This document shows, one piece after another, positions 8,394 to 18,556 of a stretch of 64,000 nt of DNA (the first letter of the stretch is position 1; the number at the start of each line of letters is the position of its first letter). Origin of the DNA: Pirellulales bacterium. GTDB taxonomy: Bacteria > Planctomycetota > Planctomycetia > Pirellulales > Thermoguttaceae. A program made the translations under genes and the position numbers. The DNA lies in the NCBI GenBank assembly GCA_016931995.1, contig JAFGDS010000042.1, positions 62,001 through 126,000 on the forward strand. The letters are read 5' to 3'. The notes beneath the pieces are model-generated. The model was given only the letters and a program-made list of their open reading frames with translations. It was not told the DNA's origin and searched no databases.

Positions 8394-9239
8394 ATGCCTG
8401 GCGTTTTTGGGGCGGACGGCGCTGCGCCGCTGCTGACGTTGGCACCTGAGTCTGAATCCATGTTAGGCACCGAGCAGGGCGTCCTTGTCGGAAATCGGAC
8501 GACCGACGATCTCGTCTACAAGATCGCCTCGACCCGCTGGGAGCGGGCCGCGGCCTTCCACCTGGTCTACAACTCGTATCTCGAAGCCGGTCTGGGCGAA
8601 CCCAACCCGCACCAGATGCGGGTGACTCCCTACCATCTGCTGCCCACCACGGAGACGTTCCTGGCAACGCTCGACGGCGAGGCGGTTTTCACCTTGAGCC
8701 TCGTGGCGGACGGCGAATTGGGCCTGCCCATGGAAGCCGTGTATCCCGACGAAGTGGCCGGTTATCGCGCCCACGGGCTTCGGGTGGGCGAAGTGTCGTG
8801 TTTGGCGGACCGGCGGAGCCAGTTCCGCGGGTTCTTTCCGGTGTTCCTTCAGTTGGGTCGGCTCATGGTGCAATACGCGCGGAAGCGGGAGTTGGACGCG
8901 CTGTTGATCGCCGTCCACCCGCGCCACGTGCGGTTCTACCGCCGTTTCCTGGATTTTCGTCCCCTGGGCGACCAGCGCGACTATCCGACGGTTCGCAACA
9001 ACCCGGCGATTGCCCTGTGCCTCGACTTCGAGCGGGTGGATCGCGAGCTGCCCGAAAACTACGACACGTTTTTTGGCCAACCGCTTCCGGCGGAGGAATT
9101 GACGCCGCATCCGATTTTGGCCGAGGACGTGGATTACTTCCGCCCGATGATCGACCCGACGTTTCGGCTGGCCCCGCTGGAAGGCCGTCTGGGGGGCATG
9201 GGCGCGCCAGCGCCGGACCGAGGCATCGGCGCGGCGTAG
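8394..9239 (+). CDS. FeeM-like N-acyl amino acid synthase / GNAT-fold acyltransferase
   Basis: The core looks like the FeeM/autoinducer-synthase branch of the GNAT fold: IASTRWERAAAFHLVYNSYL, then LPTTETFLATLDGEAVFTLS, then the characteristic VGEVSCLADRR, and a helix plus strand ending HPRHVRFYRRFLDFRPLGD. FeeM enzymes join a fatty acyl group from acyl carrier protein to an amino acid such as tyrosine. The start is uncertain: ATG at 8394 follows a G-rich stretch, while ATG at 8460 would remove about 22 residues outside the domain. No adjacent acyl carrier protein gene is seen. Family assignment is from remembered motifs; the product is inference. Confidence 0.65.
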   Translation: MPGVFGADGAAPLLTLAPESESMLGTEQGVLVGNRTTDDLVYKIASTRWERAAAFHLVYNSYLEAGLGEPNPHQMRVTPYHLLPTTETFLATLDGEAVFTLSLVADGELGLPMEAVYPDEVAGYRAHGLRVGEVSCLADRRSQFRGFFPVFLQLGRLMVQYARKRELDALLIAVHPRHVRFYRRFLDFRPLGDQRDYPTVRNNPAIALCLDFERVDRELPENYDTFFGQPLPAEELTPHPILAEDVDYFRPMIDPTFRLAPLEGRLGGMGAPAPDRGIGAA

Positions 9240-9267
9240 CTTTGATTCCGCGCTGCCCGAGGCCGCG

Positions 9268-10359
9268 TTAGCGCATGTTGAGCCACCAGCGGGCGATTTG
9301 TCCGGCGTAGCCAAACGCCAGCACGATTCCGGCGCCGGCCAACGCGCCCGACAGGATCGTGTAAACCCAGCGACGCCGACGGCGCCGCACGGCGGCGCTC
9401 GCCCCGGCTTCGATCATCCGCCCCGTTACCCGGGCAAACAGATCGTCCAGATCTTCCTCCACAACGGCGCCCGCGCCGGGAACCTCGACGAAGTCGTCGG
9501 TCCGCAACGGGACCATCGGGCGCGGCTCTCGTGGCTGGGCGGGAAGCAACGCGATCGCTCCCGGCAGCGCGCCGTCTTTGGACGCGGGACCAACGCCGAG
9601 TGGCTCGCCGCCGCGCGACCCGGCAGACGCCCTCTGACAGCCGGAGTAGCTGATCTCGACGTCGCCAAACGAGAGGGGCTGCCCTTGCTCCAGACGCACG
9701 GCGTCGATGGCGAGACCTTGCCGCGTGGTGCGATGGGGTCCCAGAAGGTCGATCGCCCAGAGCGATCCCCGCGCCCAATAGAGCACAAGCTGGCAGTCGG
9801 AGACCCGCTCGCTCTTGAATTGGACGTTGCTCGAAGGGTGGCTGCCGAGAATGGTCAGGCGGCGGTTCAAACGGCACGTCGCCACTTCCTCGCCGCCGAG
9901 CGACACGGCGATCAGCGGATGGGGCGACCGGATCGTGCCCTTGGCATTCAGATCGGGCGGCACATCGTCGCGACCGCCCACCGGGCCAAGCAACCGCGCG
10001 GAGACGGCATAGGGGCCAAACGCGACGGGCGCGTCCGCGCGAAACCAGCCGGACAGCCGCCGGGCCAACCCCGCGCGCGGCAACCCAACGTAATAGACTC
10101 CCGCCTCCGTCGCGTGCACGTAAAGGCTCCCGCCCGCGACGCGCGGGTCGCGCAGCACGAACTCGCTATCGGCGTGGCCGCCGAACCGCGCGAAAGGCTT
10201 GTCGAGAATCCTTTCGACTCGCCCCTGGGGCCCATCCAGCGCAATCGCAAGCTGTCGATCGCACCAGTATGGCCGACGCGGCGCCGCGGCCGGCGGGAGC
10301 TTGACCAGGCCGGGAATCAAGCTGGCTAACTCAGTGAAGCGGTCTACGTGCCGGATCAT
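9268..10359 (-). CDS. Membrane-anchored FHA-domain protein
   Basis: Two stretches resemble forkhead-associated phosphothreonine-binding domains. The weaker one is around residues 50-110 (FARFGGHADSEFVLRDPRVA). The clearer one is around 160-240 (RRLTILGSHPSSNVQFKSERVSDCQL in part, then LWAIDLLGPHRTTRQG and LSFGDVEISY). A Pro/Ala-rich linker leads to a single C-terminal membrane helix (YTILSGALAGAGIVLAFGYA, about residues 332-352), so the FHA parts probably face the cytoplasm. A link to Ser/Thr kinase signalling, common in planctomycetes, is inference; no kinase gene is in this window. It is convergent with the upstream acyltransferase gene. Confidence 0.7.
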   Translation of the reverse strand: MIRHVDRFTELASLIPGLVKLPPAAAPRRPYWCDRQLAIALDGPQGRVERILDKPFARFGGHADSEFVLRDPRVAGGSLYVHATEAGVYYVGLPRAGLARRLSGWFRADAPVAFGPYAVSARLLGPVGGRDDVPPDLNAKGTIRSPHPLIAVSLGGEEVATCRLNRRLTILGSHPSSNVQFKSERVSDCQLVLYWARGSLWAIDLLGPHRTTRQGLAIDAVRLEQGQPLSFGDVEISYSGCQRASAGSRGGEPLGVGPASKDGALPGAIALLPAQPREPRPMVPLRTDDFVEVPGAGAVVEEDLDDLFARVTGRMIEAGASAAVRRRRRRWVYTILSGALAGAGIVLAFGYAGQIARWWLNMR

Positions 10360-10423
10360 GCGGGATTCTCGTCGTGGCGCGCCAACCTCTTGTAATCCAG
10401 CCTATCAAAAACCGCCCGAAGAG

Positions 10424-11800
10424 TCAATTATCCTCCCCCTTATCGGGTGTGCGCGGACGGACGGCGACAATCCGCAAATCGCCAACGTTTGTGTGAGTTG
10501 GGCCGGTTTTGAGGAGTGATCCGACGGCGTCGAAGAAGGTGTAGGCGTCGTTTCGGGCAAGGTACTCCGCCGGATGGAGATTCAGAAGGCGCGCTGCCCG
10601 CGCCGCCGCGGCGTCCAGCACGGCGCCCGCCGCGTCGGTGGGCCCGTCCTCGCCGTCGGTCCCGCCCGAAAGGATGGCCACGCCATCCACCCCCTCCTGC
10701 CCGAGGGCATCGAGGGCGGCAAGCACGAGCTGCTGGTTGCGGCCGCCTCGGCCTCGGATCGACTCGTCGGCCAGCGCGACGACCGGCTCGCCGCCGCTGA
10801 TGAGGCAATCGGGCCCGACGCCGTCACGCATCGACAGGGCCATGCCAGCCAGGCGCCGGCCCACCTCCTCCGCCGGGCCCTCCGGCGCGACGGCGCATTG
10901 CATGGCGTGGCGATATCCCCGCCGCTCCGCCTCGCCGCCGGCCGCGTCCACGGCGGTTGCGTTGTTCCCGATGACGAGGTTGGTTACGCGGGCGCGGGGC
11001 GCGGCGGGCGGAATGCGGCGCTTCGTCTCGAGATACGCGAACGCGGTCGGCGCCACGCCGGCCTCGCGGGCGCCGAACCGGTCCAGCACCTCCAGAGCGT
11101 CCTCGGGTCGCGAGGCGTCGGCGACCGTCGGACCCGAGGCAATCACGTCCAACGGATCGCCCGGCACGTCGGAAATGATCAGGGCGACGAGCCGCCCCGC
11201 GCGGCATGCGCGGGCCAATCCGCCGCCCTTGATCCGGCTGAGCTGCTTGCGGACCGTGTTGAGCTGCCGGATGTCGGCCCCCGCGGCGCCGAGGAATCGC
11301 GTCACCGCGAGCTTATCGGCCAGCGTGACCGGATCGGCCGGCGCCGGCATCAGGGCCGAAGCGCCTCCGGAAAGCAGGACCAAGCAGAGGTCGTCCTGCC
11401 CGAGCGACTCGACGAGCTCGATAATCTCCCGCGTGCCGACGACGCCGGCCCGCGTCGGCTCGTTGACGCCGGGCGGCCTGGCGGGATGGAGCCAGACGTG
11501 GCTCATGGGCCGCACGCAGTCGGCGGGAACGTTGACCCAACCGGTGACGTGTTTCTCGGTCAGCAGGCGCGGTCCGAGCACGTCCTCGAACGCGGCGGCC
11601 ATGGCCGTGCCCGCCTTGCCCGCCCCAACGACGGCGATCCGGCCAATCGAGTCCAGCGAGAGCCGCTGTTCGCCAATCGCCAGATTGCCTCCTTCGACCG
11701 CCACGGCCGCGCGCACGAGCCGGTCCGGCGCGACCGCGTCCACGCCCGCACGCCAGATCCCCAGCGCGTCCTGGCGAAGCTGTTGGGCCGAACGAAGCAT
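10424..11800 (-). CDS. Glycerate 2-kinase (GckA/TtuD type, MOFRL domain)
   Basis: The enzyme phosphorylates D-glycerate to 2-phosphoglycerate. Residues 55-75 carry IAVVGAGKAGTAMAAAFEDV and residues about 140-160 LCLVLLSGGASALMPAP, both typical of the DUF4147 domain; NTVRKQLSRIKGGGLA and LIISDVPGDPLDVIASGPT follow. The C-terminal MOFRL part has GRGGRNQQLVLAAL and ILSGGTDGEDGPTDAAGA. At 458 residues the length fits the family. The start at 11800 is chosen over longer frames because GGAGAGGAG lies 10 bases upstream and the extension would run through a palindromic repeat. It is cytoplasmic, in glycerate and serine-related metabolism. Confidence 0.9.
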   Translation of the reverse strand: MLRSAQQLRQDALGIWRAGVDAVAPDRLVRAAVAVEGGNLAIGEQRLSLDSIGRIAVVGAGKAGTAMAAAFEDVLGPRLLTEKHVTGWVNVPADCVRPMSHVWLHPARPPGVNEPTRAGVVGTREIIELVESLGQDDLCLVLLSGGASALMPAPADPVTLADKLAVTRFLGAAGADIRQLNTVRKQLSRIKGGGLARACRAGRLVALIISDVPGDPLDVIASGPTVADASRPEDALEVLDRFGAREAGVAPTAFAYLETKRRIPPAAPRARVTNLVIGNNATAVDAAGGEAERRGYRHAMQCAVAPEGPAEEVGRRLAGMALSMRDGVGPDCLISGGEPVVALADESIRGRGGRNQQLVLAALDALGQEGVDGVAILSGGTDGEDGPTDAAGAVLDAAAARAARLLNLHPAEYLARNDAYTFFDAVGSLLKTGPTHTNVGDLRIVAVRPRTPDKGEDN

Positions 11801-11883
11801 GCGCTGGGGTCTCCTCTCCGGACGATCTCCGGGCCGGCGCGGCCTAGCGCGGTGTTTCACGCTGATATGACATGATCCAGCGC

Positions 11884-11949
11884 GTGCCACTGGCTCCGCC
11901 AGTGCTGAATCGCCTGTTTTTCCGAGCCCTGGCCGAGCCAGTGGCACTC
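11884..11949. repeat. Palindromic repeat pair (CACTGGC-N4-GCCAGTG family)
   Basis: A forward unit at 11884-11905 (GTGCCACTGGCTCCGCCAGT followed by GC) and a second unit at about 11929-11947 in the opposite orientation lie upstream of the glycerate kinase gene. This is the pair arrangement seen at most copies in the window. Confidence 0.8.
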
Positions 11950-11991
11950 AAACGGGCCTTCGGCACGAACCCTCCATTCTGATGTTTTGCA

Positions 11992-12618
11992 CTAGCGTGG
12001 CTCGTCCAGTCGAATCCGCAGGACCCCGAGCCATTGCGACTCGTCGGTCATGATGTGCTGGGCGTGTCGGTTGGCCCCGCTCGCGCAAAGGACGAGACCG
12101 GCCATCATTGGGTGATCGTCCACGCGGAACACGCCCGCCACCGAACACCAAGGCGACTTGCGGCCGTGATCGCCGGGCAGCCGCACCTGGTCGAAAAACG
12201 CGTGGGCGAAGCCGCGGACGCTGACCTGCCGCGGCCAAAAATGGATCGCCGGCTGGTGCGCCAGGGCAACCTCGCCCAGGCCGGGCACGACGGCGTCCAG
12301 CGTCTCGGGCAACTCGTCGGGCGCGGGCAGATCGCGCAGCCGGCCGACCGGCGCAAGAACCACGATCGCCAACCGCACCGGCAGATTGAAAAACTCAAGC
12401 ACCGGCGGCTCCGGCGGCGGGCCAACCGCGGGAAGCGAGCCCACGTCCATCCCCCGCCGCGACGACGCTTCCGCCGATCGACGCCTCCGACTCCGCCACC
12501 AATGCCTCGCCAGCCAAAGGAAGCCCAGCGCCACGAGCCCCAACACAACGCCCAGGAAGAGGATTTCGCCGGGGTGACGACGGGCGAGGCGAACGAGAGG
12601 TTCAATCAGCGTGTCCAC
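11992..12618 (-). CDS. Membrane-anchored protein of unknown function
   Basis: The 208-residue product has one N-terminal membrane helix (GEILFLGVVLGLVALGFLWL, residues about 17-36) followed by an Arg-rich stop-transfer stretch, so the bulk is probably cytoplasmic. The C-terminal part (PPVLEFFNLPVRLAIVVLAPV; VALAHQPAIHFWPRQVSVRG; MMAGLVLCASG) has no family I can name. The start is GTG with no strong ribosome binding site. It is on the same strand as the neighbouring exported glycine-rich protein gene (12745-13608), whose stop is 126 bases upstream. Confidence 0.6.
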   Translation of the reverse strand: MDTLIEPLVRLARRHPGEILFLGVVLGLVALGFLWLARHWWRSRRRRSAEASSRRGMDVGSLPAVGPPPEPPVLEFFNLPVRLAIVVLAPVGRLRDLPAPDELPETLDAVVPGLGEVALAHQPAIHFWPRQVSVRGFAHAFFDQVRLPGDHGRKSPWCSVAGVFRVDDHPMMAGLVLCASGANRHAQHIMTDESQWLGVLRIRLDEPR

Positions 12619-12744
12619 GGTTGGCGGCTCGGCGAGAAGAGTCAGGGCCCGTCCGTTCCCCTGATCCTACCCCGCCGAGGGGCGCTCGGCAAGCGCCGGC
12701 CTGGCGCCTTCGCCCCGGCAAACCCTGCATGACGATCGCAACGG

Positions 12745-13608
<864 letters not shown>

Positions 13609-14088
13609 CGTCCAACCCTCCGAAGCGATTTCTTCTCTGCGTTTGATTCATCCAGTCCGGGCGCGCAAAGCCAGACTGCGGCCCATCCCATTAGGGTAAT
13701 CCATCGCCCCGGCGACGCCAAGCAAAAAACTGGGCGGGGGCGGAGCCGAGTCGCCGGGGCAGAGCAGCCGGGGCCCCGCGAGACCAAAAAGACGACCCCC
13801 GGCCCCCCCAGCCACGCATCGCTGTCGGCTTGCGCAGTGGCACGAGCGGGCCCAACCCGGCCTGGTCGGCAACAGTCCCCATATCCCCTGATGGGTGGGC
13901 ATAATGATCGCCTTGGCATCTCCCGGAGCGCTCACGGTGTGGCGGTTGCGCCCCGCGCCCCCTCCGTTGACAGTTCGCGCATACCCAGCTAGAAACAGGT
14001 TTAGCGAAACCCGCATCGTGGGGTGAGTTTGGGCGCGGCGCGTGTGCGCGCGCCCCGGAATCGTGTCCAGCCACTTCTGGAGAAAGCC

Positions 14089-15537
14089 GTGATCTGGTCC
14101 CTCGGACGGCGGCGCGGCCGGGCGGCACTGCTGGTTTGTCCGGCGGCGGTTGTGTTGATTGCCAGCGCCTCCGCCGCCGCGCCCATCACGATGATCGACA
14201 ACGGGGCGTCGTCGAATCGGGTGGACGTGGTCTTTCTGGGCGACGGCTACACGGCCGCCCAGATCGGCTCGACGTACGTCCAGCACATCAACGACTACAT
14301 CGACTACTTTTTCCGCGACGTGGCCAATTCCGACCCGTTCCATCGCTACCGCAACTTCTTCAACGTCCACCGGATCGACGTGGTCTCCAACGAGTCCGGG
14401 GCCGACGTGCCGCCGCAGGGCATCTACCGCGACACGGCGCTGGACGCGTCGTACTTCTTCGACGGCGAGACGGACCGGCTCTTGTACGTCAACACCACGA
14501 AGGCCGACGCCGCTTTGGCGACAGGCCTGGCCGGCGCGGGCTTCACCGCGGAGATGCGCTACGTCGCCGTGAACGACACGCGCTACGGCGGGGGCGGCGG
14601 CAGCTACGCCGTCTACGCCGCCGGCAATAGCGCCGCCCGAGAGGTTGCCCTGCACGAAATGGGCCACTCCTTCAGCGGCCTGGCCGACGAGTACGGCGGC
14701 GATCCCAACCCATACACCGGCGGGGAGCCCAGCGCGGTCAACGTCACCAAGGACCCGACCGGAGCGAAGTGGGCGCAATGGCTCGGATACGAGCAGCCGG
14801 GCATCGGCACGATCGGCGCCTACGAGGGTGGATACTACCACGACGCGGGCGTCTACCGGCCGTCGCTCAACTCGAAAATGCGGTCGCTCAATCAGCCGTT
14901 CAACGCGGTAAGCCGCGAGAAGATCATCCTCGACATCTACACGTTCGTCGATCCGCTGGACGCCTGGGACGACAACGGCGCGCCTCTGGTCGATCCCGGC
15001 GCGATTTCGGTCGCGACGGTCGATGACGAGGTGATCCAGCTTGAGTGGTTCGTCGATGGCGAACTCGTGCCCGAGGCGACCGGGGCGACGTTTGACCTGA
15101 CGCAGTTGTACGGCGCGTTGGGCCAACACGCGATTTCGGTTCGCGCGTTCGACCCGACGGGCTTCGATCCGGTGGACGGTTGGGTCCGCCGCGATCAGGA
15201 CGAGCTAGAGCAATTCGTGTCCTGGGACGTCACGCTCACCACGTCCACGCTCCTGCCGGGCGACGCAAACGCGGATCGCGCGGTCAACAACCTGGACGCC
15301 GCGGTCGTGGCCGCCCACTGGCTTCGCGCCGCCGGCGCGGCGTGGCAGGACGGCGACTTCAGCGGCGACGGCGCGGTGGACGACCTCGACCTGGCCATTC
15401 TCGCCGCCAACTGGGACGAAGAACCCAGCACGACCGCCGTGCCCGAGCCGGGCGCGATGGCGCTCCTGGTCTTTGGGCTCGTCGTGATGCCCCTCCGCGG
15501 TGTGCCACTGGCTCTGCCAGCGCGGAGCCGCCCGTAG
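14089..15537 (+). CDS. Exported M64-type metallopeptidase with dockerin repeat and PEP-CTERM tail
   Basis: A signal peptide (RAALLVCPAAVVLIASASAA) is followed by a Peptidase_M64-like catalytic domain: NRVDVVFLGDGYTAAQ, the zinc motif HEMGHSFSGLADEY near residue 188, and LNSKMRSLNQPFNAVSRE. Residues about 389-440 form a dockerin-type pair of calcium-binding loops (GDANADRAVNNLD; GDFSGDGAVDDLD), then VPEPGAMALLVFGLVVM, the PEP-CTERM sorting signal. The GTG at 14089 is chosen as start because GGAGAAAGCC precedes it; a longer GTG start at 14023 is possible. The last residues (VPLALPARSRP) are encoded by a palindromic repeat unit, so the usual arginine-rich tail has been replaced. Confidence 0.85.
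   Translation: MIWSLGRRRGRAALLVCPAAVVLIASASAAAPITMIDNGASSNRVDVVFLGDGYTAAQIGSTYVQHINDYIDYFFRDVANSDPFHRYRNFFNVHRIDVVSNESGADVPPQGIYRDTALDASYFFDGETDRLLYVNTTKADAALATGLAGAGFTAEMRYVAVNDTRYGGGGGSYAVYAAGNSAAREVALHEMGHSFSGLADEYGGDPNPYTGGEPSAVNVTKDPTGAKWAQWLGYEQPGIGTIGAYEGGYYHDAGVYRPSLNSKMRSLNQPFNAVSREKIILDIYTFVDPLDAWDDNGAPLVDPGAISVATVDDEVIQLEWFVDGELVPEATGATFDLTQLYGALGQHAISVRAFDPTGFDPVDGWVRRDQDELEQFVSWDVTLTTSTLLPGDANADRAVNNLDAAVVAAHWLRAAGAAWQDGDFSGDGAVDDLDLAILAANWDEEPSTTAVPEPGAMALLVFGLVVMPLRGVPLALPARSRP
15502..15523. repeat. Palindromic repeat unit inside the 3' end of the peptidase gene
   Basis: GTGCCACTGGCTCTGCCAGC is one unit of the window-wide palindromic family. It overlaps the final codons of the M64 peptidase and supplies part of its C-terminus. 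Confidence 0.75.
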
Positions 15538-15548
15538 CTCAAGACACT

Positions 15549-15735
15549 AACCGCGGATGAACGCGAATCGGGAGGCGTAGTGGACGGGCGCGTCCTCGAG
15601 GGAATTCCTGCCGACGTTCTGTGTTGCGAAGCCGCAAGCGGCTCGGGAGATTCAAAAGAACGTGCTCGCTGACGCCGAGCATTCGCGTCCATTCGCGGTT
15701 TCCTTCCCGCCCGGCTCGCTCGACCCACCCTACCT
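15549..15735. repeat. Mixed repeat region between convergent genes
   Basis: The spacer contains a CGCGGATGAACGCGAA unit at about 15551-15568, an inverted counterpart (CATTCGCGTCCATTCGCGG) around 15679-15699, and a half copy of the CGACCCACCCTAC palindrome near 15719-15733. All three are repeat types found elsewhere in the window. Confidence 0.55.
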
Positions 15736-18414
15736 ATTGCGTCGCCGCGCGATCGCCGCGGACGCGACGGCAAGGAGACCGGCCAACATCGCGAGCGTCG
15801 ATGGCTCCGGCACGCCGCTCACGACGAATCCGCCCGGAGAGTACGCGACGTTCAGGTCGCCGCCATCAACAATCACCTGGTCGAACTCGCCGTCCAGATA
15901 ACCGGCGGTAATGAGATCGAAGGACTGGCCGGGCCCGGGCACGAATCCATCGCGGAGCACGATTTCCAGCGTGCCGGCCAGATGGGCATCGCCCGAGACC
16001 AGCAGCGCGTCGAACTCAGTGGGGCTGGCGATTTCGATCACGAGCTTGCCTTCGGAGGTCTGATTGTAGTTTCCCCAAATCTGGATCGCGCCCGGCGAAA
16101 GCCCCGGCGAGACGAGGCCGCCGTTTTCGACGTTGTAGCCGACGATGCCATTGCCCGATAGACAGCCGGTCTGCTCGATCGCTAGCTCGCCCGTCTCAAG
16201 TTTGCCTTCCTCCAGCACAATCGTCCCGGCCAACTCAATACGGTTCGCGGATGCGTTGGCGTTATCGTCCGGTGCTTTGGGGCCCAGAAGGTGAAGCTCG
16301 TAGCCGGGGTCGATCCGCAGCGAGCCGCCATAGACGTAGATACCGCCCTCGGGGCCAACCTTTACGATCGTCCGTCCGTTGATGACGGCGTCGCCACCGC
16401 CGGCGCCGATTCGCAGGCAGCCTGGCTCGGGGCCATTGAAGTAAAGTCCCAACCGGCCTTGGCCCGGCTCGTCGGGCGCGAGTCCGCCGTAGTCAAACGT
16501 TCCGTTCACGACCAAGCCCGCGGCATGGACGCCCCCGGCGGCAAGATGCAGCGAAAAGCCTTCGTCGACCACCACGGCGCCGGATCCCGTGGCGAGTTGG
16601 TCGTTCGCGCGGGTGAGGGTCACCGCCTGGGAACCGCCCGGTCCGGTGAACCCGCTCGTGCCCAGGGTGATGTCGCCGTTGTAGATCTCCACGTACCCGC
16701 CCGCATACGCAAGGCCCGCGCCGGCGTCGTACGTGAGGGTTTGGGCCACGAGGGTCCCGCCGTCGACGAGCAGTCTTCCGGACGACCGCACGTGCAAGCC
16801 CGCTTGAGCCCGCAAGACCATGTCGCCGTCCAACTCAAGATCGGCTCCCAGCGGGTCGTCGGCCCCCAGGGAAAGCGGCGCCCCACAGATCCACTCGCCG
16901 CCGGACCACGCGACGGCGCTGCCTGGCGCCGCGCTGAACGAGGGCGTATAGAGTGTCCCGCCGCGCAGTTCCAGCGCGGCGCCATCGGCCAGCGCGAGGC
17001 CGCTCGAAAACGACGCGTAGCCGGACAGGATGGTCAGGTTCGCCGCGTCGGTCCCGTTTCCGACGACGACGGGGCTGCCGGAGCAAAACGACGAGTTGCC
17101 GCCGTCGAGGATCATGGTTCCGGAATGGAACGCCAAAGTGGATCGCGGCCCGTAGACGACGACCTCGTCGGCGCGAATCGTCCCGCCGGCCAGGACCAAC
17201 GTGCCGCTGCCGGGCATATCCTCGGCGTAGCTATTGAGCGCCACGCGCGTCGTGTCGAGCGTTGCGCCAGCGTCAATCTGAAGTACGCCCTCGACACCCG
17301 CGGTCATGCCCATCTTGACTCCCCCCGCCACGGCGAGGGTTCCATTCTGGATTTCGAGCAGGCCGCGGTCTGGCCCAACTTGTCCGACAACGAGTTGACC
17401 GAAGTTGTCCAGGCCGTGTCCGGCCAGGTCCAACGCCACGTCGGCGTCCTGGACGCTGATTCCGGCCACGGAGCGCGGACCGTCGAGCGTTATGGTGAAC
17501 GCTCGACCGCCCTGGAGGGAGACAAACTCCACGTCCGCGTCGCCTTGCGGCACGGCCGGACCGTCGAACGTCCGCCAGTTCTCGGCCTCGGTGAAGTCGC
17601 CCCCGGCTGGATTGATCCAGCGAAACGGCACGCCGTTGGCCGGCAGAAAACCGTCGCTCATCTCGATCTGATAGAGACTCGTGGCGGGCACCTCCACGCC
17701 GTTGACGTTGACCATGGCGGTCGGGTCGATCACCACAATCGGATCGGCGATGGATTGCCACTCGCCGCCGCCTTCGCCCGCCGCGCCAATGCGCAAAAAC
17801 CCGGTCTGCCCGACCGGCAACGCCCGCAGGCCCTCGAAGGTATTGCTGTCCTGACGGTGCCCGCTGTTCGCGGAGACGCTCAGCAACGATTCATAGTACG
17901 GCGACTGGGGGTGTCGAAACAGTAGGCTTGCCCAGGCGGTCGGCGCGCCCGTGCCCCCCGGCGGACTCGTCACGCTCACGTCGCACCGACCTTTCAGCAG
18001 GACGGGAATCGGAACATTGCTGGGCGCGGCCGGGTCCTTTGGGGCGATCCGCAGGGCATAGACGATTTCCCCGCCCGAGTAGGCATAGGTAACCAGGTTG
18101 CCAGTGGCGCGGCCCATCACGTCGACGGTGGCCATCTTGCCAGGCGTCAGGCTGATCGTCGTTGTGAAGTGGCCGACCAACGGATTACCCCACGAGTCGT
18201 ACCCCTGATCGCGCGACGCCTCGTAGGATAGGATCCCAGGGCCATTCTTGACAAAGGAAGTTTGCCCTTCCAAGTAGAATCCCACCCGGTAATGTGCCAC
18301 GTAACTCGCTGCCACGATCGGGGCCGCGCAGGCCAAGCGAGTGCCGCCCATGGTCAAGGACAGGAAGGACAGACCGATGGTCGCCCATGCTGCAAGAGTC
18401 GCGACGTGTCTCAT
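15730..18414 (-). CDS. Large PEP-CTERM exported beta-repeat protein
   Basis: The 894-residue product has a signal peptide (LAAWATIGLSFLSLTMGG) and a C-terminal PEP-CTERM signal (VPEPSTLAMLAGLLAVASAA then IARRRNR), so it should be exported and sorted to the cell surface or matrix. The middle and C-terminal two thirds are Gly/Ala/Asp/Leu-rich beta-helix-like repeats of the kind seen in autotransporter-associated proteins, for example VSPGLSPGAIQIWGNYNQTS followed by GKLVIEIASPTEFDALLVSG. The start at 18414 follows GGAGGCTGGTG; the longer frame has no such site. The function is presumably adhesive or structural; no catalytic motif is seen. Confidence 0.8.
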   Translation of the reverse strand: MRHVATLAAWATIGLSFLSLTMGGTRLACAAPIVAASYVAHYRVGFYLEGQTSFVKNGPGILSYEASRDQGYDSWGNPLVGHFTTTISLTPGKMATVDVMGRATGNLVTYAYSGGEIVYALRIAPKDPAAPSNVPIPVLLKGRCDVSVTSPPGGTGAPTAWASLLFRHPQSPYYESLLSVSANSGHRQDSNTFEGLRALPVGQTGFLRIGAAGEGGGEWQSIADPIVVIDPTAMVNVNGVEVPATSLYQIEMSDGFLPANGVPFRWINPAGGDFTEAENWRTFDGPAVPQGDADVEFVSLQGGRAFTITLDGPRSVAGISVQDADVALDLAGHGLDNFGQLVVGQVGPDRGLLEIQNGTLAVAGGVKMGMTAGVEGVLQIDAGATLDTTRVALNSYAEDMPGSGTLVLAGGTIRADEVVVYGPRSTLAFHSGTMILDGGNSSFCSGSPVVVGNGTDAANLTILSGYASFSSGLALADGAALELRGGTLYTPSFSAAPGSAVAWSGGEWICGAPLSLGADDPLGADLELDGDMVLRAQAGLHVRSSGRLLVDGGTLVAQTLTYDAGAGLAYAGGYVEIYNGDITLGTSGFTGPGGSQAVTLTRANDQLATGSGAVVVDEGFSLHLAAGGVHAAGLVVNGTFDYGGLAPDEPGQGRLGLYFNGPEPGCLRIGAGGGDAVINGRTIVKVGPEGGIYVYGGSLRIDPGYELHLLGPKAPDDNANASANRIELAGTIVLEEGKLETGELAIEQTGCLSGNGIVGYNVENGGLVSPGLSPGAIQIWGNYNQTSEGKLVIEIASPTEFDALLVSGDAHLAGTLEIVLRDGFVPGPGQSFDLITAGYLDGEFDQVIVDGGDLNVAYSPGGFVVSGVPEPSTLAMLAGLLAVASAAIARRRNR

Positions 18415-18556
18415 CACCAGCCTCCGAAGTCGGCAGTTTGTGGAATGGCCAATCGCTGCCGCTGTATCCGATACCCGAACGGGCTCTTCCAGTTCGGCAG
18501 CCATTCTCCCGCGTCTCGGGGCCACGTTCCATACCCCTCGGGAGGGATGGCGGCAG

